Below, piece after piece: positions 35,466-45,659 of a DNA stretch of 64,000 nt (position 1 is the stretch's first letter; each line of letters begins with the position of its first letter). The DNA is from Ignavibacteriales bacterium (GTDB taxonomy: Bacteria; Bacteroidota; Ignavibacteria; Ignavibacteriales; Ignavibacteriaceae). The translations under genes and the position numbers were made by a program. The notes under the pieces are model-generated. The model was not told the DNA's origin. It did no database searches and worked only from the letters and a program-made list of their open reading frames with translations. Where the stretch lies: NCBI GenBank assembly GCA_020061465.1, contig JAGUYG010000020.1, forward strand, positions 62,001 through 126,000. The letters are read 5' to 3'.

Positions 35466-37175
35466 ATGACTAAAAAAAATACTTTTTTAAATGCGCTCGG
35501 TGTTTTTACCCTCTCCTTTCAAGTTATCATATTCAGCCAAAATGCAATTGTAGATGCATCTTTCGGGGAGCCGGAATCGATTGATTCAGCAAATTCTTTT
35601 TCGGTTGATTACACTACAAATCCCGGTAAGCTTCAACTTCAGAGCGGAGAGAATGAAAACCTTGCAAGAAACAAATTTGCCTACATTGTCTACACCGGAA
35701 TAGCGCCTAACAGAAACGGAGTAACCGATACAGCGGTTACAAATGCACAGAAGTTGTTGGACGGCAACAAAAGCACTTTCGTTAGTATTCTTGATGAAAC
35801 TACAGGTCAAGGCGGCAGAGGGACTTATATCGTAATTGATCTTCAAGCATTAAGAACTGTTAAAAAGGTAGTAATCTTTACCGGAGGCGGAGCTAACCCA
35901 AATTTAAGACCGCGTGCATATTCAATCTTCGCCGGTTTGGATACTTTAAGTCTTGAAAAAGTGTTTGAGAATCCCAGCAACAGGGATAGTATAACAACTG
36001 CGCTTTTTGATCCTGTTGTCGCTAAATATGTCATGGTGGTTATCGATATTATTCCCGCTGAAACTTTTCTAACAGTTATTTCTGAAATAGAAGTATACGG
36101 TGAAGGCTTTCTTCCGGAAGGGGAATATGTTTCTTCCATCAGAACGGTTACAAAGAATGTAAATTTTGGTGCGTTGGAGTTTGATGCCGATGTTCCGGAC
36201 GGAACTAATATTATTTATAACTTCAGAACGGGTGATTCCCAGGAAATTGATTCAACATGGAGTAATTGGTCGGATAATGTTTCAACCGGCGGCTCACTGT
36301 TTAATGTTTATGAACCAAGAAAATTTATTCAGTACAAAGTTAGACTAACTACATCGAACTTGTTTACTCCTATTATCGATGAGATCAGAATCAATTATGA
36401 CATAATCAATGTTGTATCGGATGCTAATTCTTTCATCTCACCGCAATATTCTCCCATTCTTGCAAAAACAGAATTCAGCTTAACTGTGCAGGCAAACTTT
36501 GACAATACTGATCACGGGATTGATTCATTAATGATTCTAACACCTACACCGGTTGAATTAATGGGAGTTACCGTAAACGGAAGCCCGGTTAGTTATCTGG
36601 CAGATGTTAAGGCAGACAAAATTACAATTGTGTTTACAACTACAATAAAGACTAATTCAACAATTGTAGTTAGGTTTACCGCCACACCGTTTTTAGCGGT
36701 TAATCCATTTATTACCAGGATTAGCAGCAAGAATGTGCTGAACAATTACCAGCAGGTAAACTCTAAGGCAGAAAACGGAGTGCTTGCCTGGAGCGTAGTA
36801 ACAACAGGAGTTCCTGATAAGTTAATTATCGGTGCCGAAGCGAATCCTAATCCGTTTACTCCTAACAATGACGGCAGAAATGACGTAACAAAAATTTCTT
36901 TCTTTATAGGAAATATAGGTGAGCCTTCACAATTTTTAGAAAAACAATTTAGAAGGCTTACAATTAAAATATATGATTTAACCGGCAGGCTCGTGCGCGA
37001 TTTGTTTGAAGCCGATACAAAATCATTCGCTTATATTTCTGAAAATTCTATTGAATGGGACGGACGCGATAACAGCGGAAAGCTGGTAAGACCCGGTGTA
37101 TATATTTATCAGTTGTTCATAAACAGCGATGACGGCGGCGATTATGTTTCTAAAACTATTGTCGTATCATATTAA
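35466..37175 (+). CDS. T9SS-exported protein with discoidin (F5/8 type C)-like domain
   Basis: The 569-aa protein has an N-terminal hydrophobic segment. A discoidin-like beta-sandwich lies at about 60-190: NLARNKFAYIVYTG, KLLDGNKSTFVSI, TYIVIDLQALRTVKKVVIF and ISEIEVYGEG, the usual order for F5/8 type C domains, which bind glycans or other surfaces. A beta-rich middle follows. The C-terminal 110 residues are a gliding-motility-type T9SS signal: EANPNPFTPNNDGRNDV, IYDLTGRLVRDLF, IEWDGRDNSG, GVYIYQL. This differs from the NYPNPFNP type used elsewhere in the window. It is the first gene of the long operon, 6-18 nt before the PorV-like gene depending on that gene's start. Confidence 0.82.
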   Translation: MTKKNTFLNALGVFTLSFQVIIFSQNAIVDASFGEPESIDSANSFSVDYTTNPGKLQLQSGENENLARNKFAYIVYTGIAPNRNGVTDTAVTNAQKLLDGNKSTFVSILDETTGQGGRGTYIVIDLQALRTVKKVVIFTGGGANPNLRPRAYSIFAGLDTLSLEKVFENPSNRDSITTALFDPVVAKYVMVVIDIIPAETFLTVISEIEVYGEGFLPEGEYVSSIRTVTKNVNFGALEFDADVPDGTNIIYNFRTGDSQEIDSTWSNWSDNVSTGGSLFNVYEPRKFIQYKVRLTTSNLFTPIIDEIRINYDIINVVSDANSFISPQYSPILAKTEFSLTVQANFDNTDHGIDSLMILTPTPVELMGVTVNGSPVSYLADVKADKITIVFTTTIKTNSTIVVRFTATPFLAVNPFITRISSKNVLNNYQQVNSKAENGVLAWSVVTTGVPDKLIIGAEANPNPFTPNNDGRNDVTKISFFIGNIGEPSQFLEKQFRRLTIKIYDLTGRLVRDLFEADTKSFAYISENSIEWDGRDNSGKLVRPGVYIYQLFINSDDGGDYVSKTIVVSY

Positions 37176-37193
37176 TTTTAATTGAGGACGGAA

Positions 37194-38117
37194 GTGAAAA
37201 GTTTAAGTAAAGTTTTATTCCTGTTTTTTATTAGTATAAATCTAAATGCCGGAGGATTTGAAGATTTAGGTAACAGCGCCCGGGTCTTTTCGATGGGCGG
37301 TGCATATACTGCGGTAGCCGATGCTCCTTATACTTTATTTTATAATCCCGCCGGAATTTTTAATATTGATAATTTAGCCGTTTCTACAACCTATTCAAAT
37401 TTATATCCCGGTATTCAGGATGATAATCTGAATTACTTTTCATTGAGTGCCGCAATGCCGGTTGGAATTATCGGCAGCTTTGGTTTGGGAGGCACTTTCT
37501 TGAATACAAACTTTTGGAAAGAAAATACTTTCATCGCTTCCTACGCAAGGGAAATTTACGGTTCATTTATTGTTGGAGGCAGCGTAAAAGTATTACGATG
37601 GTCGGCTGAACCTGCACCCGGTGAATCAGGTTTATCTTATTTAGGTTTTACCTTCGACGCCGGAATTCATTATACAATTAAGGACATAATGCAGGATTCT
37701 GAACTAAGGCTTGGGGCAGCAATACACAACATTACGGAACCAAGCATTGCTTCAAACGGAAGTCCGGATGCTAAACTGCCTATGGTTATAAATGCCGGTG
37801 CTGCATATATCTCTAAAGCTTATAATTATATGATTGCAGTAGATGTGCTTAAGGAAAACGATAATTTGATTTTGAGAGCAGGAGCAGAATTTGTAGGAAT
37901 AAGGCAGCAATTAATCGGACTAAGCACAGGCTTTTTGGTGCGGGTTGGATATAACGGAATTGTGAACGAAACAGATTATAAACAAAGCGGTTTGAATGGT
38001 GGCTTCGGGCTTGAAGTTGAGCGGTTAGCTATCGATTATGCTTATGTTTTTCCTTTGGAATTAAAGAATGTAGGCGGCAGCCATAAAATATCACTTAGCT
38101 ATAATTTTAATTTTTAA
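37194..38117 (+). CDS. PorV/PorQ family outer-membrane protein 2
   Basis: The start is the GTG at 37194, since GAGGA at 37184-37188 lies 5 nt upstream; the in-frame TTG at 37182 overlaps that site. The 307-aa protein has a signal peptide, then FEDLGNSARVFSMGGAYTAVADAPYTLFYNPAGIFNID, split here only for its motif SMGGAYTAVADA and YNPAG, the family hallmark. A beta-barrel follows. It directly follows a T9SS cargo gene, repeating the cargo/PorV pairing of the 29-32 kb locus and suggesting a cargo-specific outer-membrane partner. Confidence 0.85.
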   Translation: MKSLSKVLFLFFISINLNAGGFEDLGNSARVFSMGGAYTAVADAPYTLFYNPAGIFNIDNLAVSTTYSNLYPGIQDDNLNYFSLSAAMPVGIIGSFGLGGTFLNTNFWKENTFIASYAREIYGSFIVGGSVKVLRWSAEPAPGESGLSYLGFTFDAGIHYTIKDIMQDSELRLGAAIHNITEPSIASNGSPDAKLPMVINAGAAYISKAYNYMIAVDVLKENDNLILRAGAEFVGIRQQLIGLSTGFLVRVGYNGIVNETDYKQSGLNGGFGLEVERLAIDYAYVFPLELKNVGGSHKISLSYNFNF

Positions 38118-38137
38118 CTCTGCTGCAGGAGGTAATT

Positions 38138-41100
38138 TTGAACGCAAAGCGCTTTACGATTTTATTAATCTTTTTATCATTGTTCTTAATTGATACCGGT
38201 TACAGCCAATTCATTGCCAGAAGAAATGCAGTAGAAATCACTTACTTAAATTATTCGGGCAGGAATTATGAAAATTACAGTTCAGCTTTCATCAGAAAAA
38301 AGTTCTTCGACAACTTTGGGAATTTTTTAATAGAAGGTACTACCGTTTATGAGCTTTCCGAAGTGCAAAAGCAGCAAACCGGTGCCGATATTACGGGCGG
38401 CAACAGCGATCTTATTAAATCCCGTTTCTTTCAAAGCTGGTTTAATAACCTCGTAATCGGAACAGATTCCTATGGCGGCTTTCAAACAAGACTTATGGTT
38501 GGGGATGCAATAAGAACTAAATTCACATCCATGACATTTGACAGAGCACGTTTCAACGGTATTAGATGGGATGCCGGTACCGCCAAATACAGAGGAACTG
38601 TAATTGCATCAAGAGTTTCAGATCCTATTAGATTCCGTTTCGATAGAGCTATCTATACCGATGGTGTAAGAAGAATTAGAGATTGGAGCCAGTACCTTTT
38701 CGGCGGTCATTTCGAAACCGATATAGGGGATATTCTTACGCTCGGTGTTACCTATGTAAACCAGCACCAGCGCCGAAGCAGCCTTGACAGCAAAGAATCT
38801 TCATTGCAAGGCGTTGTTGCAAATGTAATTCCGAGAGTAATCTTCCTTAAGATAACTGATGATTCACCTGGTGACGGCTCGGGACCTATTATCTATGCAC
38901 CTCCAACAATCATCATCAATGGTCAAATTAGACCGACAGAAAATATTTACGGCAGGCTGCCCTCTGAAGCTTCGACACAATTAAATCAGCCGATTCAATA
39001 TTATGAACTGCGCGATAATCAACGGCAAATCGGATTCGATATAAATGACAAAAACTTTTTTGCCGGTGCCGATACAACAAGCTTTTCGAGATTAATTAAT
39101 TATAAAGACCGCTATTCCATTCCGCCCGTATCGTATCCTCATCAAGTACCAAGCTCTTCCAGGGAAAGTAAAACTTATGCATATATAATTCCCGAAGGTG
39201 CCGAATCGGTTCAGTTTAGAATTATTGTGGCAAATGATTTTAAAATTGAAACAGCACAAGACTATGTAAATATTTTGGACGAATACACCGGCGATGCACG
39301 ATTCACTCCGCATTATAACACCAATGTAATAGGGCGTCCCACACCTTATTTTGTAAGAGCACGTGCGAACGGAAATGTGAGGGATGCAAGCAATAAGCAG
39401 GTGGTAACCGTTAATTACGGACTTACATCCGGTATGTCGGTTTACGGTTTGAACTTTAAATTCAATTGGCAGGGTTTTGATATTGAAGGAGAATTTAATG
39501 AGAGTGTTGAGTTCATGAAATATCCTTTGCTTTCCGGTAATCGATTTGAAACCAAAGGGCAAGCATGGTTTTTTAGAGGTAAAAAGAAATTCGGAAGATT
39601 TACGCTCGGCGGGGAACGATATAAAATAGGTCCCGATTATATAACCTGGCTCAACACTTACGTACTCGAAAACAGTTATTATGCTACACCAACATTAACG
39701 AGTTTTATACCTCCGCCAATACTATATCCGGAAGACTATCAATCTGCTTCACGCTACGAACCGAGTTATACGCCGGATAGATGGGTGCCTTTCCCGGGCG
39801 GTGCATTCTATCCACTTGTGGATGATAATGACGATAACGACCGATGGGAAGACGGATTTTATCATTATCATGTGCAGGCAACTGACGGACTTGAAAGAAA
39901 CAGCGACATAATTAATGGCAGAGGCGATTATTTTAAACTCGGATATCGTCAGAACATTAACGAGTTAAGAAGCCTTGCCGATATAATCCGGCAGCCCGAT
40001 GCCGGAATATTCCCCGGAAAAGATAGAGATAACGACGGAATACCGGATGATGATAGAAATGCTGATGGTATACCTGATTTTGCACAGGACTTTCTAACTT
40101 ATTATGCCGATCCGCCCAGCTTCGATTATGGTGACGATTGGAATAATAACGGAGTAATTGACGAGCAGGAAAACGATATTCTTCCCGATTATCCTTATGA
40201 TCCCGATATCGATGGCTACCATGTTTTTGCCGGCTTAGATTTATTGGATGATCTGAATGTCCGTATAGGTAAGTTAAATGAAAAAGCTATTGCAAGAGGC
40301 GGAAGAAACGATGTGAATTATTTAAGAATTAATTACTTCACTTCAACGCCACGCTTCGGCTCGCTGCGTTTATTTTACGTCTTAAAACAAGTTCAGGATA
40401 ACATTTCTAATGACGGCTATCAATTTACTGGAGTAATAACTACCTCTAATCCATTTCCAACTTACACCATAGATCCGCTCAACTACAGAAACTCGCTTGT
40501 AAATTCTCTATATCTTGGAACAACTTACCGGCAGATAAAGAACGTCAATATTGAGAATAACGTGCGAGTTGAATTAAACAAACAGTTTGCGATCGGTTCG
40601 CGCCAAGTTGCGTTATATTCATTACCGGAACAAGTAAGGCTCCTTGGCGATCAGGTGCAGGGAAGAATTGTCTTTTGGGGTATTGTAAATAAGATCGACT
40701 ATACTTACTCACTATTTAACGGTGCTTTGAAGCTCAGCCCTCAGGTTAAAATCAGAACCGAAAAAATTGTTAAAACTTCAGAAGATACATTCGGAAAACA
40801 ATATACACTTGTTGAGAAACACCAGCAGGAATTTATACCTATTTTCCGGGTAGATTATGTGCTAACTGAAAACACCACTCTTCGATTCGGTGTGCAAGGT
40901 TTTAGCTTTTTTAATCTGACAGACTTGTTCAAATATAAAATTAGAAATTATAAAGATAACGTTGACAGCCAGGATAGAAGCACAACAGCATTTTCGATTA
41001 GTAACAGAACCCAATATGGAGGATATAATATTGTGTTAGATTTTGGTATTAAGCATACAACTATCGATTTCATTAGACCGGAAGACAGGAAGAAGGGTAC

Positions 41101-41143
41101 GCAGGAATCAACAATATTTTTCTCAGTCTTTGCCGGTTTTTAA
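38138..41143 (+). CDS. Very large outer-membrane or surface protein, unknown family
   Basis: The start is a TTG at 38138 with a perfect AGGAGGT ribosome site 4 nt upstream, the strongest in the window. The 1001-aa protein has a signal peptide (cleavage near GYSQ, residue 24). Long runs of alternating polar/aromatic beta strands and a terminal aromatic (FFSVFAGF) indicate an outer-membrane beta-barrel. Near residues 625-700 are Asp-rich calcium-type loops (DRDNDGIPDDDRNADGIPDF, DDWNNNGVIDEQEND) like thrombospondin type 3 or dockerin loops. No family was recognised. It lies between PorV-like and TPR genes, so it may be the outer-membrane component of the ExbBD-powered module. Confidence 0.75.
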   Translation: MNAKRFTILLIFLSLFLIDTGYSQFIARRNAVEITYLNYSGRNYENYSSAFIRKKFFDNFGNFLIEGTTVYELSEVQKQQTGADITGGNSDLIKSRFFQSWFNNLVIGTDSYGGFQTRLMVGDAIRTKFTSMTFDRARFNGIRWDAGTAKYRGTVIASRVSDPIRFRFDRAIYTDGVRRIRDWSQYLFGGHFETDIGDILTLGVTYVNQHQRRSSLDSKESSLQGVVANVIPRVIFLKITDDSPGDGSGPIIYAPPTIIINGQIRPTENIYGRLPSEASTQLNQPIQYYELRDNQRQIGFDINDKNFFAGADTTSFSRLINYKDRYSIPPVSYPHQVPSSSRESKTYAYIIPEGAESVQFRIIVANDFKIETAQDYVNILDEYTGDARFTPHYNTNVIGRPTPYFVRARANGNVRDASNKQVVTVNYGLTSGMSVYGLNFKFNWQGFDIEGEFNESVEFMKYPLLSGNRFETKGQAWFFRGKKKFGRFTLGGERYKIGPDYITWLNTYVLENSYYATPTLTSFIPPPILYPEDYQSASRYEPSYTPDRWVPFPGGAFYPLVDDNDDNDRWEDGFYHYHVQATDGLERNSDIINGRGDYFKLGYRQNINELRSLADIIRQPDAGIFPGKDRDNDGIPDDDRNADGIPDFAQDFLTYYADPPSFDYGDDWNNNGVIDEQENDILPDYPYDPDIDGYHVFAGLDLLDDLNVRIGKLNEKAIARGGRNDVNYLRINYFTSTPRFGSLRLFYVLKQVQDNISNDGYQFTGVITTSNPFPTYTIDPLNYRNSLVNSLYLGTTYRQIKNVNIENNVRVELNKQFAIGSRQVALYSLPEQVRLLGDQVQGRIVFWGIVNKIDYTYSLFNGALKLSPQVKIRTEKIVKTSEDTFGKQYTLVEKHQQEFIPIFRVDYVLTENTTLRFGVQGFSFFNLTDLFKYKIRNYKDNVDSQDRSTTAFSISNRTQYGGYNIVLDFGIKHTTIDFIRPEDRKKGTQESTIFFSVFAGF

Positions 41144-41161
41144 ATTTTGTATTAACACAGC

Positions 41162-44100
41162 ATGATTTGGAAAATAATAATAGTTTTAGCGGCTTCCATA
41201 GCCAGCTATTTTATACCCACTCCGCAAGAACTGCAGAATGCTTTTATCGGAGGTCAGAATTTTTATGCCTCAGGTAATTTTCGTAAGGCGATTGAGCAGT
41301 ATGACTATATTATAAATACAAAAAGCGATTTCTTAGATGAAGACAGTGTCAAAGTAGAACTTTTAAGCGGGGAGTTTGTTGTTAGCGTTGTTGTTGCTGC
41401 TTATTATCAAAAAGCGAATGCATTGAAGAATCTTGGAAACCGTTCCGCAGCGGTTGAAATTTTCCGAATCGTGGAAGCACGTTATGATGAACCAAAACTT
41501 GCGGCATTAGCTCAGTTTCAGATCTACGATATCTTTTATAGGAATGAAAATTACGATTCGGCTATTGTTGAAGCCAGAAAACTTGTGGTAAAATATCCTA
41601 ACGATAAAAAAGCCGAAACAGCTTTATATGATATTGGCTGGTCATACAGAGAATTAAACGACCTCGAGAACAGCAACAAGGCTTTTGCCGAATTGATTCA
41701 GCGGTATCCTGAGACTGATTACTTACCGAGAGCAATTTACCAATTAGGTCAAAACAATTTTGATCAAAAGGATTTCGATGAAGCGATAGTGCATTGGACA
41801 GATCTTAATGAAAGATTCAAACCGGAAGCATTTAAACAGCAGGATTGGGAAAACGTTCAGCTTAAAGCTGTTAAGGAACGGCAAATTTTTGAAGCCACCG
41901 CAGGCAGAGAAACCGATGAAACTGTATTAGAGTTGGTTGCCAAGGCACAGGTAAAAATAGGCGATGCTTTAAAAGAAAAAGGTAAATTCTATGAAGCCAT
42001 TAACAGCTACAATAAGGTTGTAATAACTTACAAACTTCTTCCGAAGCTCGTAGAAGTTGCTTATATAAAGATGGCTGATTATACGCTTAGGGAAAGAGGA
42101 ATTGATTCCGCACGAGTAGTATATCAACATGCTGTCGATGAAAATTTTGCAAACAAAGAGCTTCAGGCTAAAATGCAGTATAAAATTGCGGAGATGTACC
42201 AAAACCAGGATTACTTCGACCGGGCTGCCAAAGAATATGAATTTTATATCAGAGCGTATGCCGATGTTGCCAACGCAATAGAATTTGAAGTTGATAAAGC
42301 TCAGTTTAGTATTGTTGCCATGTATTACAACGCAAAAAAATATCAGCTTGCTGTTGATTGGGCTGACTCCCTAATAAAAAAATATCCTTACAGCGATGCT
42401 TTGCCCGGAGCGCTTCTGCTCAAGGGTTTATCTCTTAACAGCCTTGAACGATATGAAGAAGCACGAGAAATGTTCACAAAAATACTGGACGAGCATGAAG
42501 ATAGTCCCGATATAGGAAACGCCAAAGCACAAATAGGATTTACTCATTTTCAAGAGAAGCAGTACGAAAAAGCGCTCGAAAATTATTTAGAAGCGTTGGC
42601 TCGATATCCCGATAAGATTGACTCTTCACAAGTGTATTTCGACTTAATAAATGTATATTTTGAACTCAACAGACTTGATGAAGCGATTGCCGCTTTTGAA
42701 TATGTTAAGTTCGGTTCGCCGTATTATCCTGCTGCATTCGGTAAGCTTACGAAAATTTATGGAGCCCGCAGCGAATACGATAAAGGAGTTCAATTCCTAA
42801 ACGGTATACTTGAACGCTCTAAAGGAGTAGACTCGGTTTATTACCTTCCGGATATTAATTTTGCTTTTGCGGATCTCTACATCTCGCAAAATGATTACCC
42901 GACGGCTGTCGATCATCTTACAAAAGTTATTAACGATACAACTTCCGATGAAACAAAAATGGTGATAAAGCTTCAGGCGCGATACGCAAGAGGGGTGCTC
43001 TATTACCAGCTTGAGAATTATAAAGCTTCTATCTCAGATTTAGAGTTTGTTAAGGACGATGAAGAATTTAAGTCCAGGTTTGCCAATTACGAAACAAATG
43101 TTTCCGAAAAACTTGCACTTGCATATTCAAAAACAGGCAAAGTAAGTGAAGCTCTCGAAATGATAAGCATGATGATTGAAGCGGCTTTGGATGAAACGGA
43201 GAAAGGAAATCTTTACGCAATAATTTCTAACGTTTATTACGAATCGAGGAATTATCAAAAAGCCGTAGAGTCGGCAAAAAATGTAATAGCTCTTGCCGGT
43301 ATTTCCGAAGAAACAAAAGTGGGCAGTTATATTACGCTTTCGCAGAGTTACAAGGCGTTAAAGCAGTTGAATAAATCGGCTGAGGTGCTTTTAGAAGCGA
43401 GTGAAAAATATCCGGCTTCCTCTGAAATTCCTGCTGTTTTGTATTCCCTTGCAGCATTATACTTTGACGAAGGCGATTACGAAAAGGCATCAGATATATT
43501 TAATAAATTCATAGCAAGATATCCCGACAACCCAAACGTAAAAGAAGCACGATACTTTAGAGCTTATGCTTATTTCGAATCGGGCGATTGGCTGCAGGCT
43601 TATAATTCATTTAAGCAGTTTGCTTCTGCTTATCCGCAGGACCCGCTTGCACCCGAAACACAATTTTTTGCAGCCGAAGCGACGTTCAACTCAAAGGATT
43701 TTAATAAAGCAATAAGCGAGTATAGAATAGTTTATCAGCGCTACCCAAACAACGACTTTGCACCGCAAGCCCTTTACAATGAAGCCTGGTGCTATTTTGA
43801 GCTTGAGCAGCCCGAAAAAATGATTGAAACATTTAAAAGATTAGCACAGCGTTATCCGTCTTCTAATTTTGCAGGCGATGGACTTTTTACAATCGGCGAT
43901 TATTATTACAACATAAAAGATTACATGCAGGCTGCAGAAGCCTATACCGAGTTGATAACAAAGTTTCCCGATTACGAAAAAGCGAGAGAAGCCGAAGAGC
44001 TTTTGTACGATCTTTCACAGATAAATTCCTTTTTAGAGTATGAGCAGGCTATGAAATTTTTTGATGCGAGGAATTATCAAAAAACTATTGAAGAGCTTAC

Positions 44101-44314
44101 GAGGCTGCTGGAAAAATATCCCGATGCAAGTATCTCTGTAGGATGTCAGGTAAATATAGCCGCTTCTTATGAGATGCTGGAAAATTATCGGAAGGCTGCC
44201 GAGTGGTACAAAAAAATTCTTGAAAAATATTCCGCCAGCAAAGACGATAATGAACGCAGTGCAGTTATCTTTGCCAAAGAACACCTTGAGTGGATTGAAG
44301 AGAACTATTTCTAA
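41162..44314 (+). CDS. 1050-aa TPR-repeat periplasmic protein
   Basis: After an N-terminal hydrophobic segment, the whole chain consists of tetratricopeptide repeats (for example ALYDIGWSYRELNDLENSNKAFAELI, shown here by its core motif GWSYRELND, and FRAYAYFESGDW, YNEAWCYFELEQPE), probably more than 20. The repeats of 33-37 residues with A-x-Y-x-x-G-x-x-Y patterns resemble YbgF/CpoB and BamD, which work with Tol-Pal and outer-membrane assembly. It lies 32 nt before exbB. A scaffold linking the inner-membrane motor to envelope partners is the natural reading, but that is inference. Confidence 0.88.
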   Translation: MIWKIIIVLAASIASYFIPTPQELQNAFIGGQNFYASGNFRKAIEQYDYIINTKSDFLDEDSVKVELLSGEFVVSVVVAAYYQKANALKNLGNRSAAVEIFRIVEARYDEPKLAALAQFQIYDIFYRNENYDSAIVEARKLVVKYPNDKKAETALYDIGWSYRELNDLENSNKAFAELIQRYPETDYLPRAIYQLGQNNFDQKDFDEAIVHWTDLNERFKPEAFKQQDWENVQLKAVKERQIFEATAGRETDETVLELVAKAQVKIGDALKEKGKFYEAINSYNKVVITYKLLPKLVEVAYIKMADYTLRERGIDSARVVYQHAVDENFANKELQAKMQYKIAEMYQNQDYFDRAAKEYEFYIRAYADVANAIEFEVDKAQFSIVAMYYNAKKYQLAVDWADSLIKKYPYSDALPGALLLKGLSLNSLERYEEAREMFTKILDEHEDSPDIGNAKAQIGFTHFQEKQYEKALENYLEALARYPDKIDSSQVYFDLINVYFELNRLDEAIAAFEYVKFGSPYYPAAFGKLTKIYGARSEYDKGVQFLNGILERSKGVDSVYYLPDINFAFADLYISQNDYPTAVDHLTKVINDTTSDETKMVIKLQARYARGVLYYQLENYKASISDLEFVKDDEEFKSRFANYETNVSEKLALAYSKTGKVSEALEMISMMIEAALDETEKGNLYAIISNVYYESRNYQKAVESAKNVIALAGISEETKVGSYITLSQSYKALKQLNKSAEVLLEASEKYPASSEIPAVLYSLAALYFDEGDYEKASDIFNKFIARYPDNPNVKEARYFRAYAYFESGDWLQAYNSFKQFASAYPQDPLAPETQFFAAEATFNSKDFNKAISEYRIVYQRYPNNDFAPQALYNEAWCYFELEQPEKMIETFKRLAQRYPSSNFAGDGLFTIGDYYYNIKDYMQAAEAYTELITKFPDYEKAREAEELLYDLSQINSFLEYEQAMKFFDARNYQKTIEELTRLLEKYPDASISVGCQVNIAASYEMLENYRKAAEWYKKILEKYSASKDDNERSAVIFAKEHLEWIEENYF

Positions 44315-44346
44315 ACAGAGTTTAATTTAATTTGGAGGATATAATT

Positions 44347-45234
44347 TTGATCAAATTAATTTTCTTAGTTCAGACAGACGGCGGAAGCTGGTTATCTAAC
44401 AACTGGCTTGTTTCAACTATCGAAAAGGGAGGATACGGCATAATGCTGCCTCTCTTTATTTTTTCTGTAATAACCTTCGGTATCCTCATTGAGAGGCTGT
44501 ATAAATATTTCGGTGTTCCCTCAGGAGAAAAGTCAAACTCGCTTCTTAATCAAATAGAAGAAAATATTCGAACGTATGGCGATATTGAAAAAGTAGTCGA
44601 CTTCATCAAAACAACAAAGGGGATACATTCTTTTGTATTTCTTAAGGTAATAATGAGATATAAATTTCTTGTAGAAGAAAAACGCCCGATACTTGATATG
44701 AGAAATGAACTGCTTGAAACCGGAGATGAATCGGCACGCGAATATCTTGAGGAATTTCTTCCGATCGTAAATACTATTGCCAGCGTAGCAACACTTTTAG
44801 GATTATTAGGTACGATTATAGGCATGATTACTTCATTCGATGAAATTGCAAAAGGAGGGAAAGGCGATCCGGCTGTTGTAGCAGGTGGTATATCAACCGC
44901 ACTACTTACTACTGCCGCAGGATTAATAGTTGCGATACCCGCCGTTCTATCTTTCAGTTTTTTAAGAAGGAGAATGGAAAAAATTATTTTAAAGATTGAA
45001 CCAATTACAAACCATTTCATTAATTTTATTTTAAGAGATCTCGCACGCCTTTCCACTTACAAAGCTATGCTGGTTACGGCATTCAGAGACGGTGTGCTTA
45101 ACAAGGACGAAGAAAAATTTCTTAAAGAAAAAAGAGTAGAGCTAAATATTTCCGATGCCGAATTTGAAAAGTTAGCTGCCGAAGTAAAAGCACAAATGAA
45201 TATAGATGTTAAACTGCCTAAGACGGATATTTAG
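44347..45234 (+). CDS. exbB: ExbB/TolQ-type proton channel subunit
   Basis: The start is TTG at 44347 with GGAGG at 44334-44338; an in-frame TTG at 44332 would overlap the ribosome site. The 295-aa protein has three membrane helices: one at about residues 28-48 and two in the conserved MotA/TolQ/ExbB domain, which reads LPIVNTIASVATLLGLLGT, GMITSFDEIAKGG and GISTALLTTAAGLIVAIPAV. It forms the proton channel with ExbD to energise TonB-like proteins. An extra 60-residue C-terminal extension rich in Lys/Glu is notable. The stop is 2 nt before the exbD ATG. Confidence 0.92.
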   Translation: MIKLIFLVQTDGGSWLSNNWLVSTIEKGGYGIMLPLFIFSVITFGILIERLYKYFGVPSGEKSNSLLNQIEENIRTYGDIEKVVDFIKTTKGIHSFVFLKVIMRYKFLVEEKRPILDMRNELLETGDESAREYLEEFLPIVNTIASVATLLGLLGTIIGMITSFDEIAKGGKGDPAVVAGGISTALLTTAAGLIVAIPAVLSFSFLRRRMEKIILKIEPITNHFINFILRDLARLSTYKAMLVTAFRDGVLNKDEEKFLKEKRVELNISDAEFEKLAAEVKAQMNIDVKLPKTDI

Positions 45235-45236
45235 AC

Positions 45237-45653
45237 ATGGCAAAGAAAAAAAGTAAACTGGAAGAATTAGGAATTGATATGACGCCGATGATCGACTGTG
45301 TCTTTCAATTGCTAATTTTCTTTATGGTAACAACGGTATTTGCCGTTCAAAGCGGGCTTAAAGTTGACCTCCCGCAGGCTTCAACTTCCGATGCACCGCC
45401 GGAAAAGGATCTTAGCATCACTATTTCAGAAAAAGGCGAAATGGATTTGAACGGTACTATGGTTACTATGGATGACCTTGAAGACCAATTGCGTATTCAG
45501 AAAGATATATTCGGCAGTAAAGTTTTAATTATTAAAGCAGATGCAAAAGCCATGCACGGAATTGTTGTTGACGTAATGGATGCCGCAAAAATTGTCGGCA
45601 TCGATCAGCTTGCAATTGCAACCGACAAAGAAGAGAAGAAACCGGGTTCTTAA
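45237..45653 (+). CDS. exbD: ExbD/TolR-type proton channel subunit
   Basis: The 138-aa protein has a short basic N terminus, then DMTPMIDCVFQLLIFFMVT, where Asp20 is the conserved proton-carrying residue in the single membrane helix. The periplasmic domain (VDLPQAS, ITISEKGEMDLNG, IKADAKAMHG) matches ExbD/TolR. It should pair with the preceding ExbB to drive the DUF4159/TonB-like protein encoded 6 nt downstream. Length is typical. Confidence 0.93.
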   Translation: MAKKKSKLEELGIDMTPMIDCVFQLLIFFMVTTVFAVQSGLKVDLPQASTSDAPPEKDLSITISEKGEMDLNGTMVTMDDLEDQLRIQKDIFGSKVLIIKADAKAMHGIVVDVMDAAKIVGIDQLAIATDKEEKKPGS

Positions 45654-45659
45654 TAAACC

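Noticed and set aside
39092-39562. Minus-strand 156-codon open frame
   Set aside because: It is antisense to the 1001-aa protein and has an implausible Cys/Ile-rich composition.
44550-45056. Minus-strand 168-codon open frame
   Set aside because: It lies wholly antisense to the conserved part of exbB.
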